NCBI GenBank assembly: GCA_009746045.1
Contig: RPFO01002078.1
Span: forward strand, 345,209 to 409,208
Length of the DNA: 64,000 nt
Direction: 5' to 3'
From: Mesostigma viride
Lineage: Eukaryota; Streptophyta; Mesostigmatophyceae; Mesostigmatales; Mesostigmataceae
Both the position numbers and the translations under genes were made by a program. The notes beneath the pieces were generated by a model. That model searched no databases, was not told the DNA's origin, and saw only the letters and a program-made list of their open reading frames with translations. Position 1 is the first letter of the stretch; every line of letters begins with the position of its first letter. Shown in pieces: positions 12,601-22,723 of this stretch.

Positions 12601-14555
12601 GGTGATGATGAAAGCTTCACAGGGAAAGATGTGTCTAAGTGTAGTTGGTAGCGATCATGTGATGAACAACAGTCACCAATAATAATTAGCACGATAATCT
12701 TCTTTGCTGTGCGTATAGAAAGAAGAGAATGTGGAGATTGTGGTCCGGGATGATCATTGCCTGATGCCTCTCATCGTTATCGCTGGACAAGCCGATGGGG
12801 AATCATTGCGCCTGCATTGTAGTAACACTCCAGAAGTGATGCATTCACAAGCTTCCGTAGAAGCTGCGTGTTCCTGAGCCTGGCATGGGTGGGTTATCCC
12901 AGCTGACAGCTTCTAGGCTTTGTCTGGAATTCTCAGCTCTCCCGTGTATGTGTCTTGGGCAGGCCAAGGCCAGTTGACCGTGGAGGCACGCCCTGTATTA
13001 TGTGCATCGACCTGGTGCTGGACATTTGCATAGACAATTACTAACAGCATGCCAGCACACAGTTTATCTTTTGATGGCCTAAGAGAGACAGCGAATGCTG
13101 GTCTGTGTGCCTAAGAGGAAAAGCAGAGGCGGGAACGATGAAAGGAAACGACATGTTTGGTGTAATACACCAAACATTTTCAAACTTGTTGTAAGGCTCA
13201 TCCCCTCTCTCTCCCTCCCGTTCTTCCTTTCTCCCTCGTCTCCCGTTGCGTGCTGCGCTGGGCGGCAGATCCTACCCAGCGGGGAGGTTTGGCTGCCGCA
13301 TGTGCTGGAGAAGCTTGCGGAGCTGGTCACGGCGGAGCACCACGTGTACACGGTGGACCGCGAGCGGCTCAAGGGGAAGAACGCGAACAAGCAGGGGCGC
13401 AAGTGGATCATCCCCCTGCTGCTGGTGCAGGTGAGGGGGGGGGGTGCAAGCGCCATGCTAGTGTGCAGGGAATAGGTGCGCGAGGGTGTGTGTGTGATTT
13501 GGGCACACGTACTTGTGACCTTCAAGGCTGCTGCAAGAGCAAGGGTCGGCGAAATGTTGTAATCCTAAAAGAATATTGTGCAGCTGGTGATGTATACTAA
13601 ATTGGTCCCTGCGGTGAAGGTGCTGCTCCGCCGACATGTGCCATCTTGGAACAGTGTAATTGGGTCTATGTGTTTGCGGGTCAAGAGGGATCGGCGTGAC
13701 GGAAAGGGAAGTGGTTCAAAATCGAGTTGAGTATGGATCATGGAATGCGGAAAGCTGACTAAACAATAGCCACATGGGAATGTTGCTGGTTTGGTGTTGT
13801 TAACAGAATGAGAAAGGGATTTATCATGGTTTGGTTCAAGCAGTGGTTTAAACAACGGGGATTTATTGTCCTGATGGGGCAGGGGTGGAACCAGTGTGCG
13901 GGTTGGGGTGTTGGGGTGGGAATAGGGCACAAGTTATAGGGCACTGCGTTGCTCACAAGGGAGAGCTGTGGTGTCAAGAATGTCAGTACTAGCCTGTTCT
14001 CTTTATAAACCTAGCACAGTGTGTTGTCCTGGTTGGATCTTGTAGTCTGTTGTCCTGCTTTTTCCATCTTTGTCTTTGTTAGCTTAGTTGCTATTGTTTT
14101 TAACTTTTGCGTGAATATAATGAGATTAACATAGCACTCTGTGGCCTCTGCGCATGGCAGTCAGTACTTGCTTAGTGTTGTCCCGCATCCGGATGTGGCT
14201 TAGTCTGCATTTGGGTTTCTTATTCAGCGTTTACGATTTCAACATCTTTCTTTTCTGATACTGTAGTAACGAGGCTTTTCACAGGTAACAGCCAATCTCA
14301 CGCCTATTTATCTGATCTCTTTGCACTGCAAAGGCCTTGCTTTTATTGAATCTATGGTACATGGCTACGCTTGCCTATTCCAAAAGTGTCTTTGGAGCCA
14401 ATGTGGATGTACGGCTGCCCAAATAACACAGTAATTTAGCTTGTCATAATTGCATCGCTGATTCTGCATCTGTGTGTCCATATTATCTCTTGGTGCAGGT
14501 TAAGGTCATCTACCCTCTTGTTCGGCATTTTATCAACAAGGATGCTGAACTCTGA
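6620..14555 (+). CDS. TOC34: Chloroplast outer-envelope import receptor GTPase TOC34
   Basis: Preprotein receptor of the TOC complex, a GTPase anchored by its C-terminus in the chloroplast outer envelope. Ten exons join in frame to 348 codons: 6620-6749, 6876-7009, 7207-7314, 8764-8904, 9615-9680, 10710-10780, 11351-11408, 12445-12564, 13269-13430 and 14499-14555 (TGA 14553-14555). Motifs in order are P-loop GKPGVGKSS (residues 99-107), VSRRAAGFTLNIIDTPG (to 149), YVDRLD with the dimer-interface arginine (R181), LLLTHG (to 217) and ENSGR (263-267). A hydrophobic segment, WIIPLLLVQVKVIYPLV (about 322-338), is the likely membrane anchor. The G domain is complete and of family length. The first 50 or so residues are very acidic (DEEDEEDE), resembling a short version of the TOC159 A-domain. 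The start is the ATG opening this acidic exon; its placement is less certain than the rest. No frameshift is seen. Confidence 0.93.
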
Positions 14556-14663
14556 ACCTGGCGCACGAGTCATTTTGTCAAGGATGCAGCTGAAGCTACT
14601 AGTTGCAGCTACAAAATTTTTTTCTGCCTGTAGTTATTGTTATTGGACGTGCTGTTATGCAAT
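14556..14663 (+). other. TOC34 3' flank up to the LINE-B tail
   Basis: About 100 bases separate the TOC34 stop codon from a LINE-B tail. No AATAAA or TGTAA was noticed, so the polyadenylation site cannot be placed. Confidence 0.4.
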
Positions 14664-15500
14664 TTAAAAGTAAGTACTTGCATGCCATGTGCGAAGGCAT
14701 TAGTAATAAGTACTTGCGTGTCATGCGCATGGGCATGCCACGGAGTACTAAGCTAATCTCATTAGAAAAATAATTACACGAAAGTTATAAATATCGTCTG
14801 CATGATGCCCCAACCATATAGTCACTGCGCTGGTTGTCTCGTTGATATTCTGATCAGGCACTCCGCAAAGGTGAAAACCTTTGCGTTCAGTGCCGGGCCG
14901 CGGAAAACGCGGAAAACGCGATCTGCAAATGAATCCGACCGGAATCGAACTGGGGACCTCTCGCACCAATTTTGCTGACTATAGGAGTCTCGTTGATATA
15001 GTCACTGCGCTGGTTGTCTCCTTGATATAGTCACTAGAGGGTGATATAATCCTCATGTGCTCAAGCTGTTCTCCACTGTAATGGCAGACGAGGCGGTAGT
15101 GTAGCGGCTATCCTCTGGGGCAATAACCTCCACCTGCGGACTTCTACCCTGCATTCTAGATACCAATGGGCCGCGGGGCCAGTGGGGAGAAAACAGGTGC
15201 ATGCCCCACTGGAATTAAGGTGCTTATCGCAGACGGCAGCCCATTTCTCCTTGTCTATCATGCGGACCGTGCGGAGTACAGATAATCCCAGAAGCCCTGC
15301 ATCCTCAAGCAATATTGTGTCACATAGGTCCGGGTCGCGCTGCATCGGTGCGGGGCGCACGCAATTAGTTTGCCAGTGGGTTGCGACGGGACAAGGGGAC
15401 CCTGCCATACATGCAGGAGGAGGTGTCTATCTGGTTGGCCGGCCAGTCCTAAGCCCGCCGGCCCGCATGCACATCGGTATTCACATGGTCTGTGCATGCA
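14664..15500 (-). mobile_element. LINE-B copy, 3' part (interrupted by a SINE)
   Basis: Minus-strand 3' fragment of a non-LTR retrotransposon. It has the AGTACTTGCGTGTCATGCGC tail also found at 37.4, 40.0 and 47.1 kb, preceded by decayed C-terminal coding (QPDRHLLLHVWQGPLVPSQP). Between coding end and tail lie repeats of an ATATAGTCACTGCGCTGGTT unit, into which a SINE has inserted (14849-14986). Frameshifts make it a dead copy. Confidence 0.75.
14849..14986 (-). mobile_element. tRNA-derived SINE, copy 1, 13-bp TSD
   Basis: About 138 bases flanked by the direct repeat GTCTCGTTGATAT (14836-14848 and 14987-14999). On the minus strand it starts with a tRNA-like head: a degenerate A box (TCAGCAAAATTGG) and a near-consensus B box (AGTTCGATTCC, 10 of 11 bases of GGTTCGANTCC). 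It ends with a perfect 9-bp hairpin, CGCAAAGGT-GAAA-ACCTTTGCG on the plus strand at 14864-14885. No anticodon arm fits between the boxes, so it is not a tRNA gene. A second copy lies at 39264-39411. Confidence 0.8.
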
Positions 15501-15539
15501 GGCAAGATGGCCGGCAATTGAGGAGGCGGCGGTGTCGGA

Positions 15540-17284
15540 TTAACCCGTGTTTTTTTACAACGCGATACATCGCGTTGTAGGGTTAGAACGCGATGTATCG
15601 CGTTGTAATCTGACACGTGGCAAACCTATTAAACATGCGATTTTTGGTCTGAAACTTTCAAGATAGGTCAGAAACATCTCATAGAATTCAAGAAAAAATC
15701 CTGGTATTTTTGGTATTTTTTTTGTGACAGCTGCAAACAAATATGTACCACTGAAATCAGGCATTTTCGCGGGACGAAGGTGAAGACGACGGCGATGGCG
15801 GCAGGTAGATCTCGCCAGTTTTCGCGCGAATTTCAGTGGCTGTTGGGTGGCACGACCATGATGATGCGTTCAAAGGTTGATAATTAGGTTTCTACGAGTT
15901 TGTTGAGGTACTGGGGCAAAGGAAACGTAGTTTTTTCCAGTTTCTCACCCAACTTTCATGCGGAAACCCTGGAAACCGGCATACATATTATTACGTCAAG
16001 ACTCGGGTCTGCTGCGGCACCATGCTTGGTATTTCCATGGTGTTTCGACTTCTTAACACATGTTTATTCATTCCGAACGTCCGGACTCTCGGCTAAACCG
16101 AGAATTGTGCAGACTTTTATTGGGTAGCGCCGGGCATGATGGTGCCTGCAAATAGCGTAAGGCGTGACCGTGGCTATTGCTACGGTATGCTGTATTTTCC
16201 TGGAAATGGCCTCTGCCACCGGCTCAATAGTGCTTGCAGGCGTAAGTATATCGTGTTTCTACCTAGTTTCTGCCAGTTTTCCACTTATTTCTACCGACCT
16301 CTGCCCAGCCTCTCTAAGACCGCCATCCTACTCGACGTTGCTTGCATGTCAGCCATAGCAGGTTGCAGTTGTGCAGTATTTAGGTGCTGTATACGTCGTC
16401 AAGCCGTGCATATATCGTGAGGATTGGATGTTGATGGTTTATACTGCGTTGATTGTGCAAGAAGACCAGCTAGGTGCCCATAATCATGGTGTATAATCAT
16501 GTGTTGTTAGCATCTTGCCACCATTTGCTAGCATGCATTCCAGCGTCATCTTTGCCTGCATGTAAGCTCATGGATCACTCAACCTATCCAAGCCTTGCAT
16601 TTCACGTGCCTCTTTCTTTCAGTATTGCACGCGTTATGGAATGAAAACCCAGCACCTCCGTTCCCACGAGGCATGTGCTCAACACGTTGTGAGAGTGGAT
16701 GATGCTTTGGCTATGGCTGCCTGATTCAGTCATATTAGGTCATCCAGTCATGATGTTTGATGCATGTTTGATGCTGTATAACTTATACAACACCTATTTT
16801 CAACGTTTTGACCCTCCAAGCTCACTATGGCCCCGTTTATGGGGCTCATGTCGTTGCGTCATGTTGTGAAGGGCTCTCATTTTTCCCACTGCGTTGTACT
16901 GCGTTGTAATTGTGATGCTAATGAAAAATAGCTCCAGTGGCCCAATGGGCCTGAGTTTTGTTTCACAGAGCCTGCATATGTTGCCCATAGCTCGTGCAAG
17001 AAGCCAGATTTTTTTCATGAACCATTTGTGAATAAGCACATGACTTGTGACCTAGGGTCAAGAAATCGCGGTCATGGTCAGACCCCCCTGTATTCAAACC
17101 AGTGTATCTCTCTAATGAATAAGCATTTTGTAGGTCTGAGTAGCTCAAAAAATCCTTTGATTTATGGGCTTTCAGGAAAGTATATACATGACCATGAAAA
17201 AAAATTTTCCTTAGGTGCTATACGCGTTCTAAAAAAAGCTTACAACGCTATATATCGCGTTCTAATTAAAAAAACACGGGTTAA
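15540..17284. mobile_element. TTAA-bounded DNA element C (piggyBac-like, non-autonomous)
   Basis: About 1745 bases bounded by TTAA at 15540-15543 and 17281-17284. Both ends read inward as TTAACCCGTGTTTTTTT, a 17-base terminal inverted repeat. The subterminal regions share palindromic units: AACGCGATACATCGCGTT at the left, twice and in opposite orientation, and AACGCGATATATAGCGTT at the right. TTAA ends followed by CCC are the signature of piggyBac-type elements. No transposase ORF is visible inside, so it is probably mobilised in trans. The right end abuts TTAA-rich sequence of an R1 copy. Confidence 0.75.
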
Positions 17285-17720
17285 CTAATTAATTAAAATC
17301 ATAGCTCTGTGGGGAGCATATGTATAACACATAGCCCTGAGAAAGGGGCATCTATATGGGTTTGTAATACAATCAGGGCGACAACCTGCAGGTGTAGGAT
17401 GTACAACTATCACCGCGGCTCTAGGTGCACAAGGTGCACCGGCCTGCACCGCCATGATGGTTCATGCCTCCTAAACAAGCACAAGCACACAAGGCGGCTT
17501 GAGGAGAGGGCCTAGAAGGCCTGCATGACATATGGGGTGGGAGGTATTAAAAATTAAATTAAATTATAACAAGCCTCCGTTGGGAGATCATGTAGCACAT
17601 ATTCCTTGATGGATGGGTGGGGTGTAAAATTAAATTAAATTAAATTATAACATGCCTCCGTGGGGAGGTCATGTAGCACATATTTCATGATGGATGGGGT
17701 GGAGGAAGCCGCGTGATCGA
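17285..17720 (-). repeat. Fragments of dispersed repeat R1
   Basis: A minus-oriented R1 piece (about 17285-17490) is followed by two short R1 3'-end pieces, each containing TCATGTAGCACATATT and preceded by ATTAAATTAAATT tails (17550-17625 and 17630-17700). Confidence 0.6.
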
Positions 17721-17724
17721 ACTA

Positions 17725-18290
17725 TCCTAACTCTATCTAGAAAAGCCTAACTACACTACTCATCAAAACGCCTCCTCCGCTTGGGGGGAGGTGGCTTGCC
17801 CACAGGGTCGGGCGTGTGTGCCTTGACAATCTTCTTCCACCGCTCCTTGTCCTGCATGGCAGTCCAAAGACGGGAGAGAGAGTGGATGCGGTACTCAAAC
17901 TGGGCTGGGACCACTAGGTCGTCCAGCAACATCTGGGTATAGGTCATGGCATGTTTCCCTACCTTTTTAGGAATGTTCTTGGGGCCAGGCCAGGTCAAAA
18001 TGTGCCGCCCCGGTTGGCCGAGCCGCTGGGGACCGGCCAGACCAAGGGCGGTGTCGACCTGGCTGGTGCGAGCAAGATGTCCTACAAATGCTATCCTACG
18101 CTGTCTAATCTCGTCCGAAATACGCGGCATACCGTGATACAAAGACTCTAAGGACCTACGCTGAGAAAACCCGACATTCAGGACCTGTCGGAGCATCCGG
18201 GTTACCGTGCCGTCTAGCTTGGCTGCCAGTGTTGCCGTGAGTGTCCATGCCTCGGCGCCATACGTGAGCACCGTGGGGTGTAAGGAGCCG
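17725..18290 (-). pseudogene. LINE-A-type retrotransposon, C-terminal fragment 1
   Basis: A minus-strand ORF of 171 residues ends at 17756. It begins LTYGAEAWTLTATLAAKLDG, the conserved segment after the RT domain of many non-LTR elements, continues with QPGRHILTWPGPKNI and ends in PPPPKRRRRFDE. It is 5'-truncated: the RT core is absent. The 3' end resembles that of LINE-A at 33.8 kb. Confidence 0.75.
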
Positions 18291-18745
18291 CGTAATCGAA
18301 CTAACCTAACTCTAATCTAGCTACTCTAAAGTCCTAACTACCCTACTCATCAAAACGCCTCCTCCGCTTGGGGGGAGGTGGTTTGCCCGCAGGGTCGGGC
18401 GTGTGAGCCTTGACAATCCGCGTGGAAGGTATGTGGCTAGGCTATAGGCGGTGTCGGATGGTATGGGTGACAAGAGGGAGCTCGCAGTAGAGCGAGCTCG
18501 GCCCGGGCCGGTGTGGCGCTCTGGGTAGCGGACATGTTGTCTCCTTGATGTTGACGGAGCGCACGATATTCGAGTGACTGTGCCGTCAAGCTGCTTGCTC
18601 AGCGCCTGGTCCATGGTCCATGCCTCACAACCGTCAAGGAGGATGCCGAGGACAAGGGCCTTGAACAGAATGCCCTTGCGCCGGCCATGCCTTTGGCGTG
18701 AAGGAGACTGGCGGGGTCTCTGCCCTTCTCCTGTTGTGCACACAC
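18291..18745 (-). pseudogene. LINE-A-type retrotransposon, C-terminal fragment 2
   Basis: A second, more decayed copy directly upstream of fragment 1. It holds LFKALVLGILLDGCEAWTMD and the same 3'-terminal region, with the middle deleted. It serves as a reference for the uninterrupted LFKALVL site that TTAA element A2 has split in LINE-A. Confidence 0.65.
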
Positions 18746-18814
18746 AGGGATTAAAAGCACTTCGGTGCTCCGTGACTCCCCAACGGGAGCACGTGTTTAA
18801 TTATAATTAATCAA

Positions 18815-19250
18815 TTAATTGCGCCGGCCGCTCACTCAGGTAGCAACATGTCCCGAACTAACCTGTACGTCGAGGCGGCGGAGGCCGGGCCGCCCAGGCG
18901 TGGCCAATGCGGGTGTTGGTGCATGTCGTCGGCCGCGTGGAGGGGAGCCAGCTGCCAAGGAGCTTGAAGCGAGTCGCCGGGGGGGGCGGGGCTGCCGTCT
19001 AGCATGCAAGAGGAGGCATGCCCGTGGGGTTGTCCTATAGGGGAAGCCGATGGCTGATGACCTCCGTTTTCTAATTGCTGATCATAAGCCCCACCGCCCG
19101 CGCTTCCAATGACAAGCTATCTGGCCAGAGTTGGGCGGACTCCGGGGTCTCCACGAGCGTCGTGTCATCAGCATAGATCAGATCGAGCTCAGTCGGTAGG
19201 GTGGGTCAACCCCGCGCCGTACAGCTGCATACCATTAATTAATTCATTAA
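18815..19250 (-). pseudogene. LINE-A-type RT fragment with YADD motif
   Basis: Decayed minus-strand RT sequence. Around 19150-19205 it reads DLIYADDTTLVETPES, which contains the catalytic YADD of reverse transcriptase. The 18880-18980 part aligns by eye with the LINE-A RT region at 36.2 kb. It is flanked by TTAA-rich tails. Confidence 0.65.
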
Positions 19251-19285
19251 TGAACAATAATCTTCTGGCGTACACCCCATGCCCG

Positions 19286-19499
19286 GCCTTTGAGCTCTGA
19301 TATATCATGGTGGTGCAGGTGCATGCACCTTGTGCAGGTCCAGAGTAGGTGGCGGTTTGAATCCCCCCACCTGCAGGTTGTAGCTCAGAATGTATTACAA
19401 ACCATACATATCAAGGAGACAACCAGCGCAGGTATACATATGCCCCCTCTCAAGGCTATGTGTTGCATGCACTCCCAACGTCCGGAGTTATGTTCTTAA
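19286..19499 (+). repeat. Dispersed repeat R1, 3' part
   Basis: An R1 copy with a B-box-like GGTTTGAATCC (about 19353) and the shared end motif (ACTCCCAACG...GGAGTTATGTT). It runs into the AATG microsatellite. Confidence 0.65.
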
Positions 19500-19648
19500 T
19501 GAATGAATGAATGAATGAATGAATGAATGAATGAATGAATGAATGAATGAATGAATGAATGAATGAATGAATGAATGAATGAATGAATGAATGAATGAAT
19601 GAATGAATGAATGAATGAATGAATGAATGAATGAATGAATGAATGAAT
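19497..19648. repeat. (AATG)n microsatellite
   Basis: About 38 uninterrupted copies of a 4-base unit directly at the 3' end of an R1 copy. It looks like an expanded retroelement tail. Confidence 0.97.
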
Positions 19649-19868
19649 AGTCCTAGGACCAAGCCTCATGGGACCTTTGAACAGGCTGTTTCCTGAATTG
19701 GTCAGGCGGCATATTTTCCGGCCATAACTAGTTGGCCAACTGTTGGGCCACAGAGGGTGGCCAGTCGCTTATGGGCCCTTCCTTGAAGGCAAGAGCTGTA
19801 GTTGTGAACCAGGCATGCATGACTTATACTGGTCATGCCTCCATTATAGGTGCCGATTCCCCCCTGGA

Positions 19869-21182
19869 TCAGTGACCTTGCAGTTCATGAGCGATGCGGC
19901 GCATCTCTTTCCAGTCCTCTCTGGTAAAGGAGGTGGATGACACTACATGCGGTATGCCCACTTGTAGCCTTCCGGCATCCTCAATTAGCGACCCACATTC
20001 ATCAAATGTGAAAAACTCCTCCTCCATGCTGTACGCCTGCTTCTGCGAATACAACTCAGTTCCTCGTAACAGCATCAGTGGCCATGCAACAAGCCGTGAG
20101 GGACAGAGGCGTTTACAGAACGCAATGGATTCCTGGAAGGATGCGACAGTTTGCAGAGGCAGACCATAGATCAACGAGATCTCAAACTTTATATTTCGTT
20201 GGTGCATCTTCTCAGCATTCGCTGTAATCTTGTCGAGCTGATTGGCGCGCCGGATAGCTCTAGCCTCATTTGCATTCGTGGTCTGAACGCCGAATTCAAG
20301 GGTCAACTTGCAGCCCTGCGACTGAAGCTGAGAGCACGTGTCAAGGAACTCGTCATTGAGCATCTCAAAGCGACACTGCAAGGACAGCTTGCCTTGATAT
20401 CCCAGAAACCGCCGCAGCGTGCCCTGATAGCTGCCCCCTGAATTAAAGGTCGGGTTAAGTACAGCCAAATCCTGTACACCATGGATGATGAACGAAGCCA
20501 CTTCACGGGCGATACGGTCTTCAGCGACCGGCTGCCTTTCGGAATAGCTGTCTTTATGCTGACAAAAAGAGCAACGAAAGGGGCATCCCCTCTGGGACTC
20601 CCACCGGATGAACTGCTGCTGCTTTGGGTTGATTACGGGGGAATCACCCAGAAAGGGGGAAGGCAGATGCGTGAGGTCCACTGAGGCTTGCAAGCCCATG
20701 TCAAACTGACCTGCATAATGCACACCGGCGATGGGAGGTTGATGGGTTCCCTGGCGCAGGGAATGGGCCAGGCGGACCATGGCTTGCTCCGCATAGCCCC
20801 GGACAAAGATATCTGCGAAGGGATAAAAGGATTCCAACTGCCCATGTGGTGCATAGGACACCTGGGGACCACCAATCAAAAGCCTTTGCTTCCTTTCCTT
20901 GAGCAGCTTGCCCAGGGATTGCACGTAGGACTCATTCCACACGAAGGCGCCAAAGCAAACGATATCTGATCTTGTCTCGAGAATTGCGTCGGAAGCTTCT
21001 TTGCAGAACGTGTCGAAACGGCTGGGAGGCATTTCACGCACGTCCAGGCAAACATCGTGGACGCGAACATGGGGCTGGTTTCGAAGGGCGGCTGTAATGC
21101 TCGCATGTCCCAGCGCGATCAATGGGTCCTTGGCACGCCGCCAGTCGAGGGAAACAAGGCACATTGAAAAAGGTCGTATCAT
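19869..21182 (-). CDS. Intronless B12-binding-type radical SAM protein
   Basis: An uninterrupted 437-codon gene. Residues 1-145 look like the cobalamin-binding/Rossmann N-terminus of B12-dependent radical SAM enzymes (SDIVCFGAFVWNE, LLIGGPQVSY, FADIFVRGYAEQAM). Residues about 190-400 are a radical SAM barrel with the CxxxCxxC cluster motif CPFRCSFC (C200, C204, C207) expected to hold a [4Fe-4S] cluster that cleaves S-adenosylmethionine. Other typical signatures are LTLEFGVQTTN and EISLIYGLPLQT. The cobalamin-ligand DxHxxG motif is not seen, as in many members of the class. The substrate is unknown and no pathway partner lies nearby. The start is the ATG at 21182; M7 is an alternative. Unlike the other host genes it has no introns and sits among transposons, which suggests acquisition from bacteria. 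No targeting peptide was recognised. Confidence 0.85.
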   Translation of the reverse strand: MIRPFSMCLVSLDWRRAKDPLIALGHASITAALRNQPHVRVHDVCLDVREMPPSRFDTFCKEASDAILETRSDIVCFGAFVWNESYVQSLGKLLKERKQRLLIGGPQVSYAPHGQLESFYPFADIFVRGYAEQAMVRLAHSLRQGTHQPPIAGVHYAGQFDMGLQASVDLTHLPSPFLGDSPVINPKQQQFIRWESQRGCPFRCSFCQHKDSYSERQPVAEDRIAREVASFIIHGVQDLAVLNPTFNSGGSYQGTLRRFLGYQGKLSLQCRFEMLNDEFLDTCSQLQSQGCKLTLEFGVQTTNANEARAIRRANQLDKITANAEKMHQRNIKFEISLIYGLPLQTVASFQESIAFCKRLCPSRLVAWPLMLLRGTELYSQKQAYSMEEEFFTFDECGSLIEDAGRLQVGIPHVVSSTSFTREDWKEMRRIAHELQGH

Positions 21183-22070
21183 TTGAACTAGTACATTACG
21201 TCCAACGTTTACCCGCGTCTGAGAGCTTGGTCTGCTGGGTCATTCGTGCCGGTAGCTCTTCGGGATAGATTGCTGATACATGATTTCATAAAAGCCAAAT
21301 GTACGACAGGTTGGCGTAACACGCCCAGACCCTGCACCCGACTTTGAACTCAACTGACTGACTGATGAGCGTAATCATACCAGGGATTTCCAGCAGCTAC
21401 GCACCTCGCGACACGATACACAACACCAGAACCATGCAATGTCCGCCACTTCGCTGGATAAGTAGTGACCCTTGGAGCATGCTTGGAGTCGTGGGATCTC
21501 GAAGAAATAAAAAATTTTCAATGGATGCGACGTTGACTGTACAGTAGGATCGATATCGGATGCTCGCCCGCCAATGCCACAGTGACAGGACATCCCGTGC
21601 CCACACACTGGTCCTGCGTGGGAATAATCAACGACAACTAAGAACACACTGGTCCTGCACTATCTATCTATCTACCTACATTAAAGACCATCGGGCATCC
21701 TGTACTGGAAAAGAAAAATTTTAATTGGTGGGAGGTTTAAAATGTAAGACTACTACCTCTGTAGGTAAAAATGCAACAAATTCGGTAAGACTTACTTGAA
21801 ATTCGGTACACCTAATCAGAGTGTCGGACTGCCGGGCCATATCCCATATTGACCCGCGTGGGAATTTTTCCGTTTACGAACTGCGTGGTGAACTTGTTGT
21901 TGTTTTGTGTCCCACGCCTGGTGAACTTATAACTGACTTGAACGTACTGACTGACAAATTCGGTATACAGTACACGTGTCGGGCTGTCGGCAGGAAACGC
22001 TTGCAAAGTCACAAGTTGCAGTCAAGTTGCCAATTAATTGGAGATGCCAGTCATGCCGCAACTCACAATC
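21183..22070. other. Region between radical SAM gene and LINE-C
   Basis: No gene was recognised. It includes a short CTAT-type tract near 21660-21675 and AT-rich stretches. The promoter of the radical SAM gene should lie at its left end. Confidence 0.5.
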
Positions 22071-22226
22071 AAGCCCACGGCCACATCATTAACGCAGCAG
22101 CGTCTAGATGGGCCTGGCTATGGTGGCCCTGACGGCGGACGAGATAGCACCTTACGTAGTAATCTAAACGCGAAACAAAGGGCAGATTCGGATTCAGCAC
22201 GAAAAGGTACGTCTAGCCATCTCTTT

Positions 22227-22330
22227 GAGGGGCGGAAAGCTAGCCGTCACTTGAAACGTGTGGGTAGAAGGAGCAGGCCTTACGAAATTCGTAAGTCCGC
22301 CCCTCGCCTCACTGTTTCTAGTGACGGCTA
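22227..22330 (+). other. Interleaved inverted repeats in LINE-C leader
   Basis: GAGGGGCGGA (22227-22236) is perfectly complementary to 22296-22305. TAGCCGTCACTTGAAAC (22241-22257) pairs with 22314-22330 with one mismatch. The two pairs interleave, which is a pseudoknot topology. A palindrome, CTTACGAAATTCGTAAG (22279-22295), sits in the middle. Confidence 0.7.
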
Positions 22331-22723
22331 CCCCATTATGGCATTCGGTCAGTGAGCCACGGCTCGGATTCGAAAACCCATCGGCAGGATGGACTTGGCC
22401 TGGGCCCCTCCACCTGGGTGGGCGAGTAGTCTCCTTGGAGCGTGACCTCCTGTACCCTCGGTTACCCTTTCACAGGCGCAATGACTATGGAATAGTTATC
22501 GCCACACAGGTGATCCGCTATCACCAAGACACCTCCATAACGACTTTTCTCAATACCTGCTGCCATTACCCAAACGTGGGTGTAATGCAGCCTTTCCAAT
22601 CGCTTTGGTTCTGCTCACAGCACACTGCACAGTAGGTCTCTCTTTTAATGACTATCTCACGCCCACGCCCTGTGCATGTTGTGCCGTGTCTTTCACCTTT
22701 CGCAGGTCCAATCTCACCACGCC

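Noticed and set aside
14930-14986. A tRNA gene on the minus strand
   Set aside because: A and B boxes are present but too close together for an anticodon arm, and the T stem has a mismatch. The TSDs show it is a SINE.
19869-21182. Bacterial contamination as the source of the radical SAM gene
   Set aside because: It lies within continuous sequence between R1/LINE-A-type repeats and LINE-C that recur elsewhere in the window. Only read coverage could fully exclude it.
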